Origin: an uncultured Dechloromonas sp.
GTDB taxonomy: Bacteria; Pseudomonadota; Gammaproteobacteria; Burkholderiales; Rhodocyclaceae
Assembly (NCBI RefSeq): GCF_945957265.1
Contig: NZ_CAMFKO010000002.1
Coordinates: 1 to 64,000, forward strand
Reading direction: 5' to 3'
Length of the DNA: 64,000 nt
The notes beneath the pieces are model-generated. The model saw nothing but the letters and a program-made list of their open reading frames with translations, did not search any database and was not told where the DNA came from. The position numbers were made by a program, and so were the translations under genes. Positions 9,468 through 17,176 of the stretch are shown one piece after another (positions within the stretch are counted from its first letter, which is position 1; each line of letters opens with the position of its first letter).

Positions 9468-10874
9468 ATGTCAGAGAACAAGCCCAGCAAGAGAGTGATC
9501 GAGATAAAGCCCGTGCTCGATGTCGATGCGAAAGTCTATCCACGGTCGATCACGGGGTATTTCCAGCGTTGGCGCTGGGTCATGGTCGGGCTCACCCAGC
9601 TCGTTTTCTACGGCTTGTGCTGGCTGCCCTGGAACGGCCGGCAGGCGGTCCTGTTCGATCTCGACGCCCGCCGCTTTTATCTGTTCGATTTCGTTCTGTG
9701 GCCGCAGGACACTATCTACCTGGCCATCCTGCTGGCGCTTTCTGCACTGGCGCTGTTCCTGTTCACGGCCGTCGCCGGGCGCCTGTGGTGCGGATATACC
9801 TGTCCGCAAACGGTCTATACCGAGATATTCCTGTGGCTGGAGCGCCTGGTGGAAGGCGACCGTCCCAAGCGGATCAAGCTCGACGCCGCTCCCTGGTCGC
9901 CGCGCAAGCTGGCGATCAAGAGCGCCAAGCACGGGCTGTGGCTGGCCCTGGCGTTGTGGACCGGCCTGACTTTCGTCGGCTATTTCACCCCCATCCGCGA
10001 GTTGCTGGCGGGGGTGGGCAACTTCTCCCTCGGTCCCTGGGAAATCTTCTGGGTATTCTTCTACGGTGCCGCCACCTACGGAAATGCCGGGTTCCTGAGG
10101 GAGCACATGTGCAAGTACATCTGTCCCTACGCCCAGTTCCAGTTCGTGATGTTCGACCGCGACACGCTGAACATTACCTATGACAAGGAGCGCGGCGACC
10201 CGCGCGGCGGGCGGGCGAAAGGAGCGGACCCGCGCTCGGTGGGGCTGGGCGACTGCATCGATTGCAGCATTTGCGTCCAGGTCTGCCCGACCGGCATCGA
10301 TATCCGCGATGGCTTGCAACTCGAATGTATCGGCTGCGCGGCTTGCGTCGACGCCTGCGATCAGGTCATGGACAAGATGGGTTATCCGCGGGGACTGATT
10401 CGTTATTCAACCGAGAATGCGGTGCTCAACAAGGCAACGCGGGGCGAGATAATCCGCCGTGCCTTCCGCCCCCGGGTGCTCATCTATCTGGCCATATTCC
10501 TGTCGGTATCCCTTGCCACGGCCTGGTCGCTGGCCACCAAGGTGCCGCTCAAGGTGTCGGTGATCCGCGACCGGGCCGCCATGTCGCGGGAGGCGGCGGA
10601 CGGCAGCATCGAGAACAGCTATACCCTGCAGCTGACCAATGCCAGCGAGCAGACGCGCCGCTACCGCATTTCCGTTGACGGCCTGCCTGGCCTGCGCATT
10701 GCCGACGAGCAGGAGGTATCTGTGCCTGCTGCGGCCATTGGCGAAGCGGCGCTGGTGCTGTCGCTGGAGCAGGGCGCCGTCGGTGCTGGAGCGCACAACA
10801 TTCGCATCCGGGTCGAGGATGTGGCCGACCCCGCCGTGGCGGCTACCGAGTCGGCCAGGTTCTGGATGCCCTAG
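9468..10874 (+). CDS. ccoG: Cytochrome c oxidase accessory protein CcoG (FixG/RdxA)
   Basis: This 468-residue membrane-bound iron-sulfur protein helps mature cbb3-type oxidase; in Rhodobacter it reduces copper for CcoN assembly. Its membrane helices carry the motif GRLWCGYTCPQTVYTEI. They are followed by two ferredoxin clusters, CIDCSICVQVCPTGIDI and CIGCAACVDACDQV, and a C-terminal Ig-like domain facing the periplasm. The start chosen is ATG at 9468; an upstream ATG at 9402 would place translation close to the operator. No ccoNOQP genes lie in the window. Control by NsrR is inferred from the palindrome 70 bases upstream. Confidence 0.92.
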   Translation: MSENKPSKRVIEIKPVLDVDAKVYPRSITGYFQRWRWVMVGLTQLVFYGLCWLPWNGRQAVLFDLDARRFYLFDFVLWPQDTIYLAILLALSALALFLFTAVAGRLWCGYTCPQTVYTEIFLWLERLVEGDRPKRIKLDAAPWSPRKLAIKSAKHGLWLALALWTGLTFVGYFTPIRELLAGVGNFSLGPWEIFWVFFYGAATYGNAGFLREHMCKYICPYAQFQFVMFDRDTLNITYDKERGDPRGGRAKGADPRSVGLGDCIDCSICVQVCPTGIDIRDGLQLECIGCAACVDACDQVMDKMGYPRGLIRYSTENAVLNKATRGEIIRRAFRPRVLIYLAIFLSVSLATAWSLATKVPLKVSVIRDRAAMSREAADGSIENSYTLQLTNASEQTRRYRISVDGLPGLRIADEQEVSVPAAAIGEAALVLSLEQGAVGAGAHNIRIRVEDVADPAVAATESARFWMP

Positions 10875-10894
10875 CGTCGCCTGTCCGGCAGGCC

Positions 10895-11110
10895 CTAGCG
10901 ATCCTGTCGGTAGGGGTTCTCGAGGCCGGTGATCAGGTCCTGAAAGACGGCCCTGATCTGGTTTTCGTCGCACTCCATCAGCAACGCGTCCTCGAAGGCG
11001 TCCTGCGCCATCTGGCGCAGTTCTTCGAGGTTTTCGCGCAGGACCTTGATCTTCTCGGTGCAGGCGACGATGCTGCCGTCGGGGCGTTTCCAGACGGTTT
11101 CCATGGGCAT
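10895..11110 (-). CDS. Conserved small protein of unknown function downstream of hisC
   Basis: This 71-residue acidic protein begins [20 protein letters not shown], continues with a coiled-coil-like stretch (VLRENLEELRQMAQDAFEDA) and ends ENPYRQDR. I do not recognise a named family. Its ATG overlaps the hisC stop (TGATG), which implies translational coupling with hisC; a second ATG at 11104 is an alternative start. It has no signal peptide or membrane segment. The position suggests a small cytosolic partner, but no function can be assigned. Confidence 0.7.
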   Translation of the reverse strand: MPMETVWKRPDGSIVACTEKIKVLRENLEELRQMAQDAFEDALLMECDENQIRAVFQDLITGLENPYRQDR

Positions 11111-12180
11111 CAGCCGAGAATGCCGCGCAACCCGGCGACCAGCGCCTGGCATTCGGCATCGGTGCCGACGGTGATGCGCAGGAACTGCTCGATGCGCGGC
11201 AGCTTGAAGTGGCGGACGATGATGCTGCGTTCGCGCAGCGCCCTGGCCAGTTCGGCCGCGTCGCGCTGCGGATGGCGGACGAAGATGAAATTGGCCGCCG
11301 ACGGCAGCACCTCGAAGCCGAGGCCGGCCAGGTCGGCTGACAGCGTGTCGCGGGTCGCGATCACGGCCCGGCAGCACTGCTCGAAGTGGGCGGTGTCATC
11401 CATGGCCGCGACCGCGCCGACGATGGCCAGGCGGTCCAGCGGATAGGAGTTGAAGCTGTTCTTGACCCGTTCCAGCCCCTCGATCAGGGCCGGGTGGCCG
11501 ACCGCGAAGCCGACACGCAGGCCGGCCAGCGAGCGCGACTTGGACAGCGTATGGACGACCAGCAGGTTGTCGTAGCGGTCGACCAGCTTGATGGCCGATT
11601 CGCCGCCGAAATCGACATAGGCTTCGTCGACGACGATGGCCGAATCCGGGTTGGCCTTGGCGATCCGTTCGATGGCGTCGAGCGCGAGCAGGCGGCCGGT
11701 CGGCGCATTGGGATTGGGGAAAATGATGCCGCCGTTCGGCTTGCCCACGTAGTCGGCCGGATCGATGGAAAAATCGTCGGCCAGTGGCACGCTTTGGTAG
11801 TCGACCCCGTACAGCCCGCAATACACCGGATAGAAGCTGTAGGTGATGTCCGGGAACAGGATGGGCGCGTCGTGCTTGAGCAGGGCCATGAAGATGTGGG
11901 CCAGCACCTCGTCCGAGCCGTTGCCGACGAAGACCTGCTGCGCCGAAACGCCGTGGTGGCGGGCGATGGCCGCCTTGAGCAGGTCGGCGTTCGGGTCCGG
12001 GTAGAGGCGCAGGCGCGCCGCGTCGCCGTCGAGTTCCGCCTGAATCGCGGCCAGCGCCTTGGGCGAGGGCGGATAGGGGTTCTCGTTGGTGTTCAGCTTG
12101 ATCAGGTTGGCGATCTTGGGCTGTTCGCCCGGGACGTAGGGGGTGAGGTCGTTAACGACCTGGCTCCAGAAGCGGCTCAT
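11110..12180 (-). CDS. hisC: Histidinol-phosphate aminotransferase HisC
   Basis: This 356-residue PLP enzyme converts imidazole-acetol phosphate to histidinol phosphate. It opens [25 protein letters not shown]. The PLP lysine lies in [19 protein letters not shown], and the phosphate- and carboxylate-binding arginine in the [18 protein letters not shown] region. The gene lies on the minus strand, back to back with hisB, whereas in relatives hisC is co-directional between hisD and hisB. That suggests a local inversion or re-insertion. The divergent gap of 77 bases must hold promoters for both directions. Confidence 0.96.
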   Translation of the reverse strand: MSRFWSQVVNDLTPYVPGEQPKIANLIKLNTNENPYPPSPKALAAIQAELDGDAARLRLYPDPNADLLKAAIARHHGVSAQQVFVGNGSDEVLAHIFMALLKHDAPILFPDITYSFYPVYCGLYGVDYQSVPLADDFSIDPADYVGKPNGGIIFPNPNAPTGRLLALDAIERIAKANPDSAIVVDEAYVDFGGESAIKLVDRYDNLLVVHTLSKSRSLAGLRVGFAVGHPALIEGLERVKNSFNSYPLDRLAIVGAVAAMDDTAHFEQCCRAVIATRDTLSADLAGLGFEVLPSAANFIFVRHPQRDAAELARALRERSIIVRHFKLPRIEQFLRITVGTDAECQALVAGLRGILG

Positions 12181-12214
12181 GGGAATTCACGGAAAGCGGA
12201 AAATCAGGCCGAAA

Positions 12215-12223
12215 TGGTATCAT
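12215..12223 (+). promoter_or_regulatory. Candidate extended -10 promoter of hisBHAFI
   Basis: TGGTATCAT fits the extended -10 form TGnTATnAT in the 77-base gap between divergent hisC and hisB. A start near 12230 leaves about 28 bases before the hisB ATG. There is no clear -35. Confidence 0.4.
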
Positions 12224-12257
12224 GCCCTTCCGATTCAACGTTTTGCAGCCAACCGTC

Positions 12258-12845
12258 ATGCGGCAAGCCGAAGTTACCCGTAATACCCTCGAGACGCAGA
12301 TCACCGTGCGCCTCAACCTCGATGGCACCGGCCAGGGCAAATTCGCCACCGGTGTGCCTTTCCTCGACCACATGCTCGACCAGATCGCCCGTCATGGCCT
12401 GATCGACCTCGACATCGACGCCAAGGGCGATCTGCACATCGACGCCCACCATACCGTCGAGGACATCGGCATCACCTTCGGCCAGGCGCTGGCCAAGGCC
12501 TGGGGCGACAAGAAGGGCCTGACCCGCTACGGCCACAGCTACGTGCCGCTCGATGAAGCGCTGTCGCGCGTCGTGATCGACCTTTCCGGCCGCCCCGGCC
12601 TGGAGCTCAACGTCGATTTCACGCGGGCGATGATCGGCCAGTTCGATGTCGATCTGTTCAGCGAATTCTTCCACGGTCTGGTCAATCATGCCGGCATGAC
12701 GCTGCACATCGACAACCTGCGCGGCAAGAACGCCCATCACCAGGCCGAGACCATCTTCAAGGCCTTCGGTCGCGCCCTGCGCATGGCGGTGACGCCCGAT
12801 CCGCGCATGGCCGGCACCATGCCGTCCACGAAAGGCACCCTGTGA
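12258..12845 (+). CDS. hisB: Imidazoleglycerol-phosphate dehydratase HisB
   Basis: This 195-residue monofunctional dehydratase makes imidazole-acetol phosphate. The metal-binding histidine motifs [27 protein letters not shown] and [18 protein letters not shown] are present, and it lacks the phosphatase domain of the enterobacterial HisB. ATG at 12258 (MRQAEVTRN) is preferred; the upstream ATG at 12222 overlaps the -10. The gene overlaps hisH by 4 bases. Confidence 0.96.
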   Translation: MRQAEVTRNTLETQITVRLNLDGTGQGKFATGVPFLDHMLDQIARHGLIDLDIDAKGDLHIDAHHTVEDIGITFGQALAKAWGDKKGLTRYGHSYVPLDEALSRVVIDLSGRPGLELNVDFTRAMIGQFDVDLFSEFFHGLVNHAGMTLHIDNLRGKNAHHQAETIFKAFGRALRMAVTPDPRMAGTMPSTKGTL

Positions 12846-13498
12846 GCGTTGGCAGCAAGGGCGACGGCGCCATCGCCGTCATCGACTACGGCATGGGCAA
12901 CCTGCGTTCCGTGTCGAAGGCGCTGGAGCATGTCTCCGGCGGCAAGCCGGTCGTCGTCACGGCCGACCCGGCCGTGGTGGCGGCTGCCGAACGCGTCGTC
13001 TTCCCCGGCCAGGGGGCGATGCCGGACTGCATGGCCGAACTCGACGCGCGCGGCCTGCGCGCCGCCGTCCTGCAGGCCGCCAAGGAAAAACCTTTCCTCG
13101 GCATCTGCGTCGGCGAGCAGATGCTGTTCCAGCGTAGCGACGAAGGCAATGTGCCGGCGCTCGGCGTCTTCGCCGGCAATGTCGTCCGTTTCCCGGATGA
13201 AAAAATGTTCCTGCCCACCGGCGAGCGCCTGAAAGTGCCGCACATGGGCTGGAACGAGGTGCACCAGGTGTCGCATGCCCTGTGGCATGGCATCGCCGAT
13301 GGTGCCCGCTTCTATTTCGTGCACAGCTATTTCGTGCAGCCCGCCGATGCGGCGCTGGTGACCGGCACTTGCGAGTATGGCGTCCCCTTTACCTGTGCGG
13401 TGGGGCGGGATAATATCTTCGCGGTTCAATTCCACCCCGAGAAAAGCGCCCGCGACGGTTTGCAGTTGCTGAAGAACTTTGTCGAGTGGCACCCCTGA
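12842..13498 (+). CDS. hisH: Imidazole glycerol phosphate synthase, glutaminase subunit HisH
   Basis: This 218-residue class I glutamine amidotransferase supplies ammonia to HisF. The nucleophile lies in [12 protein letters not shown], and the catalytic His-Glu pair in [14 protein letters not shown] near the C-terminus. The GTG start at 12842 overlaps the hisB stop (GTGA). The first ten residues ([10 protein letters not shown]) are a short lead before [10 protein letters not shown]. Confidence 0.96.
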   Translation: MSVGSKGDGAIAVIDYGMGNLRSVSKALEHVSGGKPVVVTADPAVVAAAERVVFPGQGAMPDCMAELDARGLRAAVLQAAKEKPFLGICVGEQMLFQRSDEGNVPALGVFAGNVVRFPDEKMFLPTGERLKVPHMGWNEVHQVSHALWHGIADGARFYFVHSYFVQPADAALVTGTCEYGVPFTCAVGRDNIFAVQFHPEKSARDGLQLLKNFVEWHP

Positions 13499-13532
13499 TT
13501 CGCTTTCGTCGAATTTATTCTCCTAGACTCCC

Positions 13533-14285
13533 ATGCTGATTATTCCTGCGATTGACCTCAAGGACGGCCAGTGCGTCCGTTTGAAACAGGGCCTGATGGA
13601 ACAGGCCACCGTTTTTTCCGAAAGCCCTGCCGAGCAGGCGCGGCACTGGTTGAACCAGGGCGCGCGCCGCCTGCATCTGGTCGATCTGAACGGCGCCTTC
13701 GCCGGCAAACCGAAGAACGCGGCGGCGATCAAGGCCATCCTGGCCGAGGTCGGTGACGAAATCCCGGTCCAGCTCGGTGGCGGCATCCGCGACCTCGACA
13801 CCATCGAGGCCTGCCTCGATGGCGGTTTGTCCTACGTCATCATCGGCACCGCGGCGGTCAAGAACCCAGGCTTCCTGCACGACGCCTGCGTCGCCTTCCC
13901 CGGCCACATCATCGTCGGCCTCGATGCCAAGGACGGCAAGGTGGCGACCGATGGCTGGTCCAAGCTGACCGGCCACGACGTGGTCGATCTGGGTAAGAAA
14001 TACGAGGATTACGGCGTCGAGTCGATCATCTACACCGATATCGGCCGCGACGGCATGCTGTCCGGCATCAATATCGAAGCCACCGTGCGCCTGGCGCAGG
14101 CGCTGAGCATTCCGGTCATCGCTTCCGGCGGCCTGTCCAATCTCGACGATATCAAGGCGCTGTGCGCCGTCGAGGGCGAGGGCGTGGTCGGCACCATTGC
14201 CGGTCGTGCCATCTACGACGGCTCCCTCGACTTCGCCGCGGCCCAGAAACTGGCCGACGAATTGCTGCCCAAAGCGGGCGCCTGA
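13533..14285 (+). CDS. hisA: Phosphoribosylformimino-5-aminoimidazole carboxamide ribotide isomerase HisA
   Basis: This 250-residue TIM-barrel isomerase of the histidine pathway acts on ProFAR. It opens [20 protein letters not shown] with the catalytic Asp in strand 1. The second half-barrel has the matching phosphate site [15 protein letters not shown] and the catalytic segment [14 protein letters not shown]. It follows hisH by 34 bases and overlaps hisF by one base. Confidence 0.96.
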   Translation: MLIIPAIDLKDGQCVRLKQGLMEQATVFSESPAEQARHWLNQGARRLHLVDLNGAFAGKPKNAAAIKAILAEVGDEIPVQLGGGIRDLDTIEACLDGGLSYVIIGTAAVKNPGFLHDACVAFPGHIIVGLDAKDGKVATDGWSKLTGHDVVDLGKKYEDYGVESIIYTDIGRDGMLSGINIEATVRLAQALSIPVIASGGLSNLDDIKALCAVEGEGVVGTIAGRAIYDGSLDFAAAQKLADELLPKAGA

Positions 14286-15043
14286 TGCTCGCCAAGCGCA
14301 TCATTCCCTGTCTCGACGTCACGGCCGGTCGTGTCGTCAAAGGCACCAATTTCGTCGGCCTGCGCGATGCCGGCGATCCGATCGAGATCGCTCGCCGCTA
14401 CAACGAGCAGGGGGCCGACGAGGTGACCTTCCTCGATATCACGGCTTCAAGCGACCAGCGCGACATCATCCTGCACATCGTCGAAGCCTGCGCCGAGCAG
14501 GTCTTCATTCCGCTGACCGTCGGCGGCGGCGTGCGCAAGGTCGAGGACGTCCGTCGCCTGCTCAATGCCGGGGCCGACAAGGTGTCGATGAACACGGCCG
14601 CGGTGCAGAATCCGGACCTGGTGTTCGACGCGTCGAGCAAGGTCGGCTCGCAGTGCATCGTCGTCGCCATCGACGCCAAGCAGGTGGCGCCGGGCAAATG
14701 GCACGTGTTTACGCACGGCGGCCGCAACGATACCGGCCTCGATGCCATCGAATGGGCGAAAAAGGTCGAGGCGCTGGGCGCCGGCGAAATCCTGCTCACC
14801 AGCATGGACCGTGACGGCACCAAGAACGGTTTCGATCTGCCGCTGACCCGTGGCGTGTCCGATGCGGTCAAGATCCCGGTCATCGCCTCCGGCGGCGTCG
14901 GCAACCTGCAGCACCTGGCCGACGGCGTCTCCGAAGGTCGCGCCGACGCCGTGCTCGCCGCCTCTATCTTCCACTTCGGCGAATACACCGTGCGCCAGGC
15001 CAAGGAATACATGGCAACGCGCGGGATCGAAGTCCGCCTGTGA
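14285..15043 (+). CDS. hisF: Imidazole glycerol phosphate synthase, cyclase subunit HisF
   Basis: This 252-residue TIM-barrel cyclase uses ammonia from HisH to make imidazole glycerol phosphate and AICAR. Catalytic aspartates lie in [19 protein letters not shown] and [15 protein letters not shown], and the phosphate site is [19 protein letters not shown] at 14285 overlaps the hisA stop, and the last bases overlap the hisI GTG, so expression is tightly coupled. Confidence 0.97.
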   Translation: MLAKRIIPCLDVTAGRVVKGTNFVGLRDAGDPIEIARRYNEQGADEVTFLDITASSDQRDIILHIVEACAEQVFIPLTVGGGVRKVEDVRRLLNAGADKVSMNTAAVQNPDLVFDASSKVGSQCIVVAIDAKQVAPGKWHVFTHGGRNDTGLDAIEWAKKVEALGAGEILLTSMDRDGTKNGFDLPLTRGVSDAVKIPVIASGGVGNLQHLADGVSEGRADAVLAASIFHFGEYTVRQAKEYMATRGIEVRL

Positions 15044-15441
15044 GCGATCTCGACAATTCCCTCGACTGGCTGACTGCCCTCAAGTGGGACGCCGACGGCA
15101 TGATTCCCGCCATCGCGCAGGACCAGAACGGGCGGGTCGTGATGTTCGCCTACATGAACCGCGAGTCGCTGCAGGAAACGATAGCCTGCGGCAACGCGGT
15201 ATACTGGTCGCGTTCAAGGAAGCGTCTGTGGCGCAAGGGCGAGGAATCGGGTCACTTCCAGAAGATTCTCTCCATTCGAACTGACTGCGATGGCGATGTC
15301 CTGTTGCTCCGTATTGAGCAGGTCGGCGGCATAGCCTGTCATACCGGCCGTGAAAGTTGCTTCTTCAATGAGCTCAGCGGCAAGCGCTGGGTTCCGGTCG
15401 ATCCGGTTCTAAAAGATCCCAAAGATATTTACACGGCCTGA
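15040..15441 (+). CDS. hisI: Phosphoribosyl-AMP cyclohydrolase HisI
   Basis: This 133-residue zinc enzyme opens the purine ring of PR-AMP. Metal and active-site motifs are [46 protein letters not shown] and [11 protein letters not shown]. It is monofunctional, with no HisE domain. GTG at 15040 overlaps the hisF stop. hisE, which normally follows directly, is instead 18.6 kb downstream beyond the exopolysaccharide island. Confidence 0.95.
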   Translation: MSDLDNSLDWLTALKWDADGMIPAIAQDQNGRVVMFAYMNRESLQETIACGNAVYWSRSRKRLWRKGEESGHFQKILSIRTDCDGDVLLLRIEQVGGIACHTGRESCFFNELSGKRWVPVDPVLKDPKDIYTA

Positions 15442-15685
15442 TCGGTCGTGTGTTGCCGATACCCGACGGCTGAAAAGTATCGAGTATTGCGTAGGGCTGA
15501 ATCAGCCATTCCTTTGTTTGTGCGCTAAGCCGAACTTTTTCTGACGCGATCAGTTTCGTGTCCGGCCGTATCTCGGCCGATTCCTGTCCCCGAAGAGCGA
15601 CATCATTGCCGCTGAATTGGCGTGGCTAATTGTTCGCACACGTCGACTTGTCATTCATTAGCGCAATGTTTTCAAATTAAGCAAT

Positions 15686-15701
15686 TGACAATCCATTGTC
15701 A
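15686..15701. promoter_or_regulatory. Dyad TGACAAT-CC-ATTGTCA, possible enhancer site
   Basis: A perfect 7-bp inverted repeat with a 2-base spacer is centred about 100 bases upstream of the sigma-54 promoter. That is a normal distance for an NtrC-family activator site, such as one for PrsR, but which protein binds it is unknown. Confidence 0.4.
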
Positions 15702-15794
15702 TATTCGTAATGGGTGTCGATATTCTTTACATGGTTTTTAAAAATTGCTTTGTCATTTATTGTTTCTTCTGAAAGTACAGGGAACTAGGCGAAG

Positions 15795-15810
15795 TGGACC
15801 AGTTATTGCT
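15795..15810 (+). promoter_or_regulatory. Sigma-54 (RpoN) promoter of the PEP-CTERM gene
   Basis: TGGACCAGTTATTGCT has the -24 GG at 15796-15797 and the -12 GC at 15808-15809, exactly 12 bases apart, with the TTGCT -12 element intact. The match to TGGCACG-N4-TTGCW is imperfect only in the inner part of the -24 box. The start would be near 15821, about 80 bases before the ATG. Confidence 0.65.
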
Positions 15811-15899
15811 ACAGAAATGCGGCTACTGTTTGGCATGTTGATATTGAATTGTCGCATCGCCATGCATTGAAATTTGCTTGTTTTTTAGGGGTATTGGAT

Positions 15900-16706
15900 A
15901 TGAAGAAGATTGCTCTTGCGCTCGGAGTCGCAGCTACGCTGGGTGCGGCCAGCGCTCACGCCGGATACACCACCAGCTTCGCCGGCCTGAATGGCAGGTT
16001 CGTCATCGATCAGTTCGGTGTGGACCAGCCTGGTGCCAGCCTGACGCTGCCGGACGCTGATCAGCGTTTCCGCATCAGTCTTACCAATCTGAATGGCGCC
16101 GTCAGCATCCAGGTGCCGACGGCTGGTACCTACAGCGCCCAGGCCATGCCGGGCTTTGCGGGTGGTATCGACTACAACGGCGTGCCGGGCTTCGACTTGG
16201 GCGTGACGTATCCGCAGGGTGCAGGCCTGGGTACGGGCTATATCAGCGTCACCAATACCAGCACCAGACTGATCAACATGAACTTCAACGGGGTGAATGC
16301 AACCACCCTGTTGCTCGATGGTGTCGCCCAGACCTTGGATTACACCGGTCACCTTACGCTGAGTGGCTTTGGTGCCACCACCTTTTTTGCCAGCCTGTTT
16401 GGCCTGAATGGCTTCCTGACCGGGCCGGTATCCGGTTCAGTTGATGTGGCCTACACCGTCCGCCAGGATGCGCTGGAGGTTTTCATTGATGAAACCAATC
16501 TTGTTGGCACCAAGTTCGAAAACATCTTCCTGGCCCTCGACAATGGCGTGATTCCGGGGGCTCCCGCTGATCCGCTGAAGAATGCTCGGATCGATGGTGT
16601 CTTCGCAGTTAACGGCAGCATCAATGTTCCGGAGCCCGGCTCTCTCGCACTGTTGGGTCTGGGGCTTGCTACGTGCTTGACTTTGCGCCGCCGCAAGGCT
16701 GTATGA
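15900..16706 (+). CDS. PEP-CTERM sorting-domain protein
   Basis: This 268-residue exported protein has signal peptide MKKIALALGVAATLGAASAHA and the C-terminal sorting signal VPEPGSLALLGLGLATCL followed by TLRRRKAV: the PEP motif, a hydrophobic helix and a basic tail. Exosortase A family enzymes recognise this signal during export. The body is rich in small, Asn and Thr residues and has no recognised catalytic domain, so it may be a matrix or surface protein. It stands alone with its own sigma-54 promoter and terminator, next to the exopolysaccharide operon. No exosortase gene lies in the window. Confidence 0.88.
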   Translation: MKKIALALGVAATLGAASAHAGYTTSFAGLNGRFVIDQFGVDQPGASLTLPDADQRFRISLTNLNGAVSIQVPTAGTYSAQAMPGFAGGIDYNGVPGFDLGVTYPQGAGLGTGYISVTNTSTRLINMNFNGVNATTLLLDGVAQTLDYTGHLTLSGFGATTFFASLFGLNGFLTGPVSGSVDVAYTVRQDALEVFIDETNLVGTKFENIFLALDNGVIPGAPADPLKNARIDGVFAVNGSINVPEPGSLALLGLGLATCLTLRRRKAV

Positions 16707-16722
16707 CTCGACGATAAGATGC

Positions 16723-16751
16723 AAAAAAAAGCGGCGAAAGCCGCTTTTTTT
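16723..16751. terminator. Terminator after the PEP-CTERM gene
   Basis: The stem AAAAAGCGGC/GCCGCTTTTT with loop GAAA is flanked by an A tract and a T tract, so it could act in both directions. It begins 16 bases after the stop codon. Confidence 0.92.
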
Positions 16752-16869
16752 ATGTCTGCAATACATGACGTATTTGTGTAAAGAATATGTCTTTGAATTC
16801 AACATTGGTTGTTGTGTTGCATTGCAGTAAATTTTAACTGTCTTGAACCGTGCGTTGAGTGCTTTGTTG

Positions 16870-16899
16870 TATAACCAAAGTTATATCATGTTGGTTATA
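16870..16899. repeat. Inverted repeat TATAACCAA / TTGGTTATA
   Basis: Perfect 9-bp arms at 16870-16878 and 16891-16899 are separated by 12 bases, so their centres lie two helical turns apart. It is centred about 165 bases upstream of the sigma-54 promoter, so it may be an activator binding site. The AT-rich arms and lack of a T tract argue against a terminator. Confidence 0.45.
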
Positions 16900-17048
16900 A
16901 ACACATAAAATTCATGGCCTCGTCTTTTTCATATGCGTTCCGGGTTGTTACAATGTTGTGCACTTGCAGTGTCGGAATCCTTTCCATGTTCAGAGCAAGG
17001 CCGAAATATTCAAAAGACATTTCCATATAAATTAAATTGTTATGAATT

Positions 17049-17064
17049 TGGCATGAATATTGCA
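17049..17064 (+). promoter_or_regulatory. Sigma-54 (RpoN) promoter of the exopolysaccharide operon
   Basis: TGGCATGAATATTGCA fits TGGCAYG-N4-TTGCA at every conserved position. GG is at 17050-17051 and GC at 17062-17063, at the required spacing. A start near 17075 leaves a leader of about 100 bases before the WecA-like gene. Confidence 0.8.
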
Positions 17065-17176
17065 CCTATGGGAGTGTTTGGGGAGGTGCGTAAATGGGGT
17101 CCAGAGAAACTCCAAATGCATAAATAGTGTTTCTTTCGAAGAAACAATTCTGTCAAATGGATTGTTGGGGACGATC

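Larger units (their letters stand above)
15442..15899 (+). other. 458-base gap with sigma-54 promoter region
   Basis: This gap marks the left junction of the exopolysaccharide island. The first part is GC-rich with a small CGGCCG/CGGCCG hairpin (15563-15579), a possible weak end for the his transcript. Base composition becomes AT-rich from about 15610. It then holds a TGACAAT/ATTGTCA dyad and a sigma-54 promoter, listed separately. No convincing ORF, RNA gene or insertion-sequence end was seen. Confidence 0.6.
16752..17176 (+). other. 425-base AT-rich gap upstream of the exopolysaccharide operon
   Basis: This non-coding stretch is markedly AT-rich compared with its flanks. It holds an inverted repeat (16870-16899) and a sigma-54 promoter (17049-17064), listed separately. 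A short ORF at 16933-17127 has no recognisable features and is not called as a gene. The transcript leader would run about 100 bases to the ATG at 17177. Confidence 0.6.

Noticed and set aside
15831..15847. TGGCATGTTGATATTGA as a second sigma-54 promoter
   Set aside because: It lacks GC at the -12 position; the site at 15795-15810 has the correct spacing and motif.
16933..17127. 64-codon frame in the exopolysaccharide leader
   Set aside because: It has no ribosome site or family match, and it overlaps the sigma-54 promoter.
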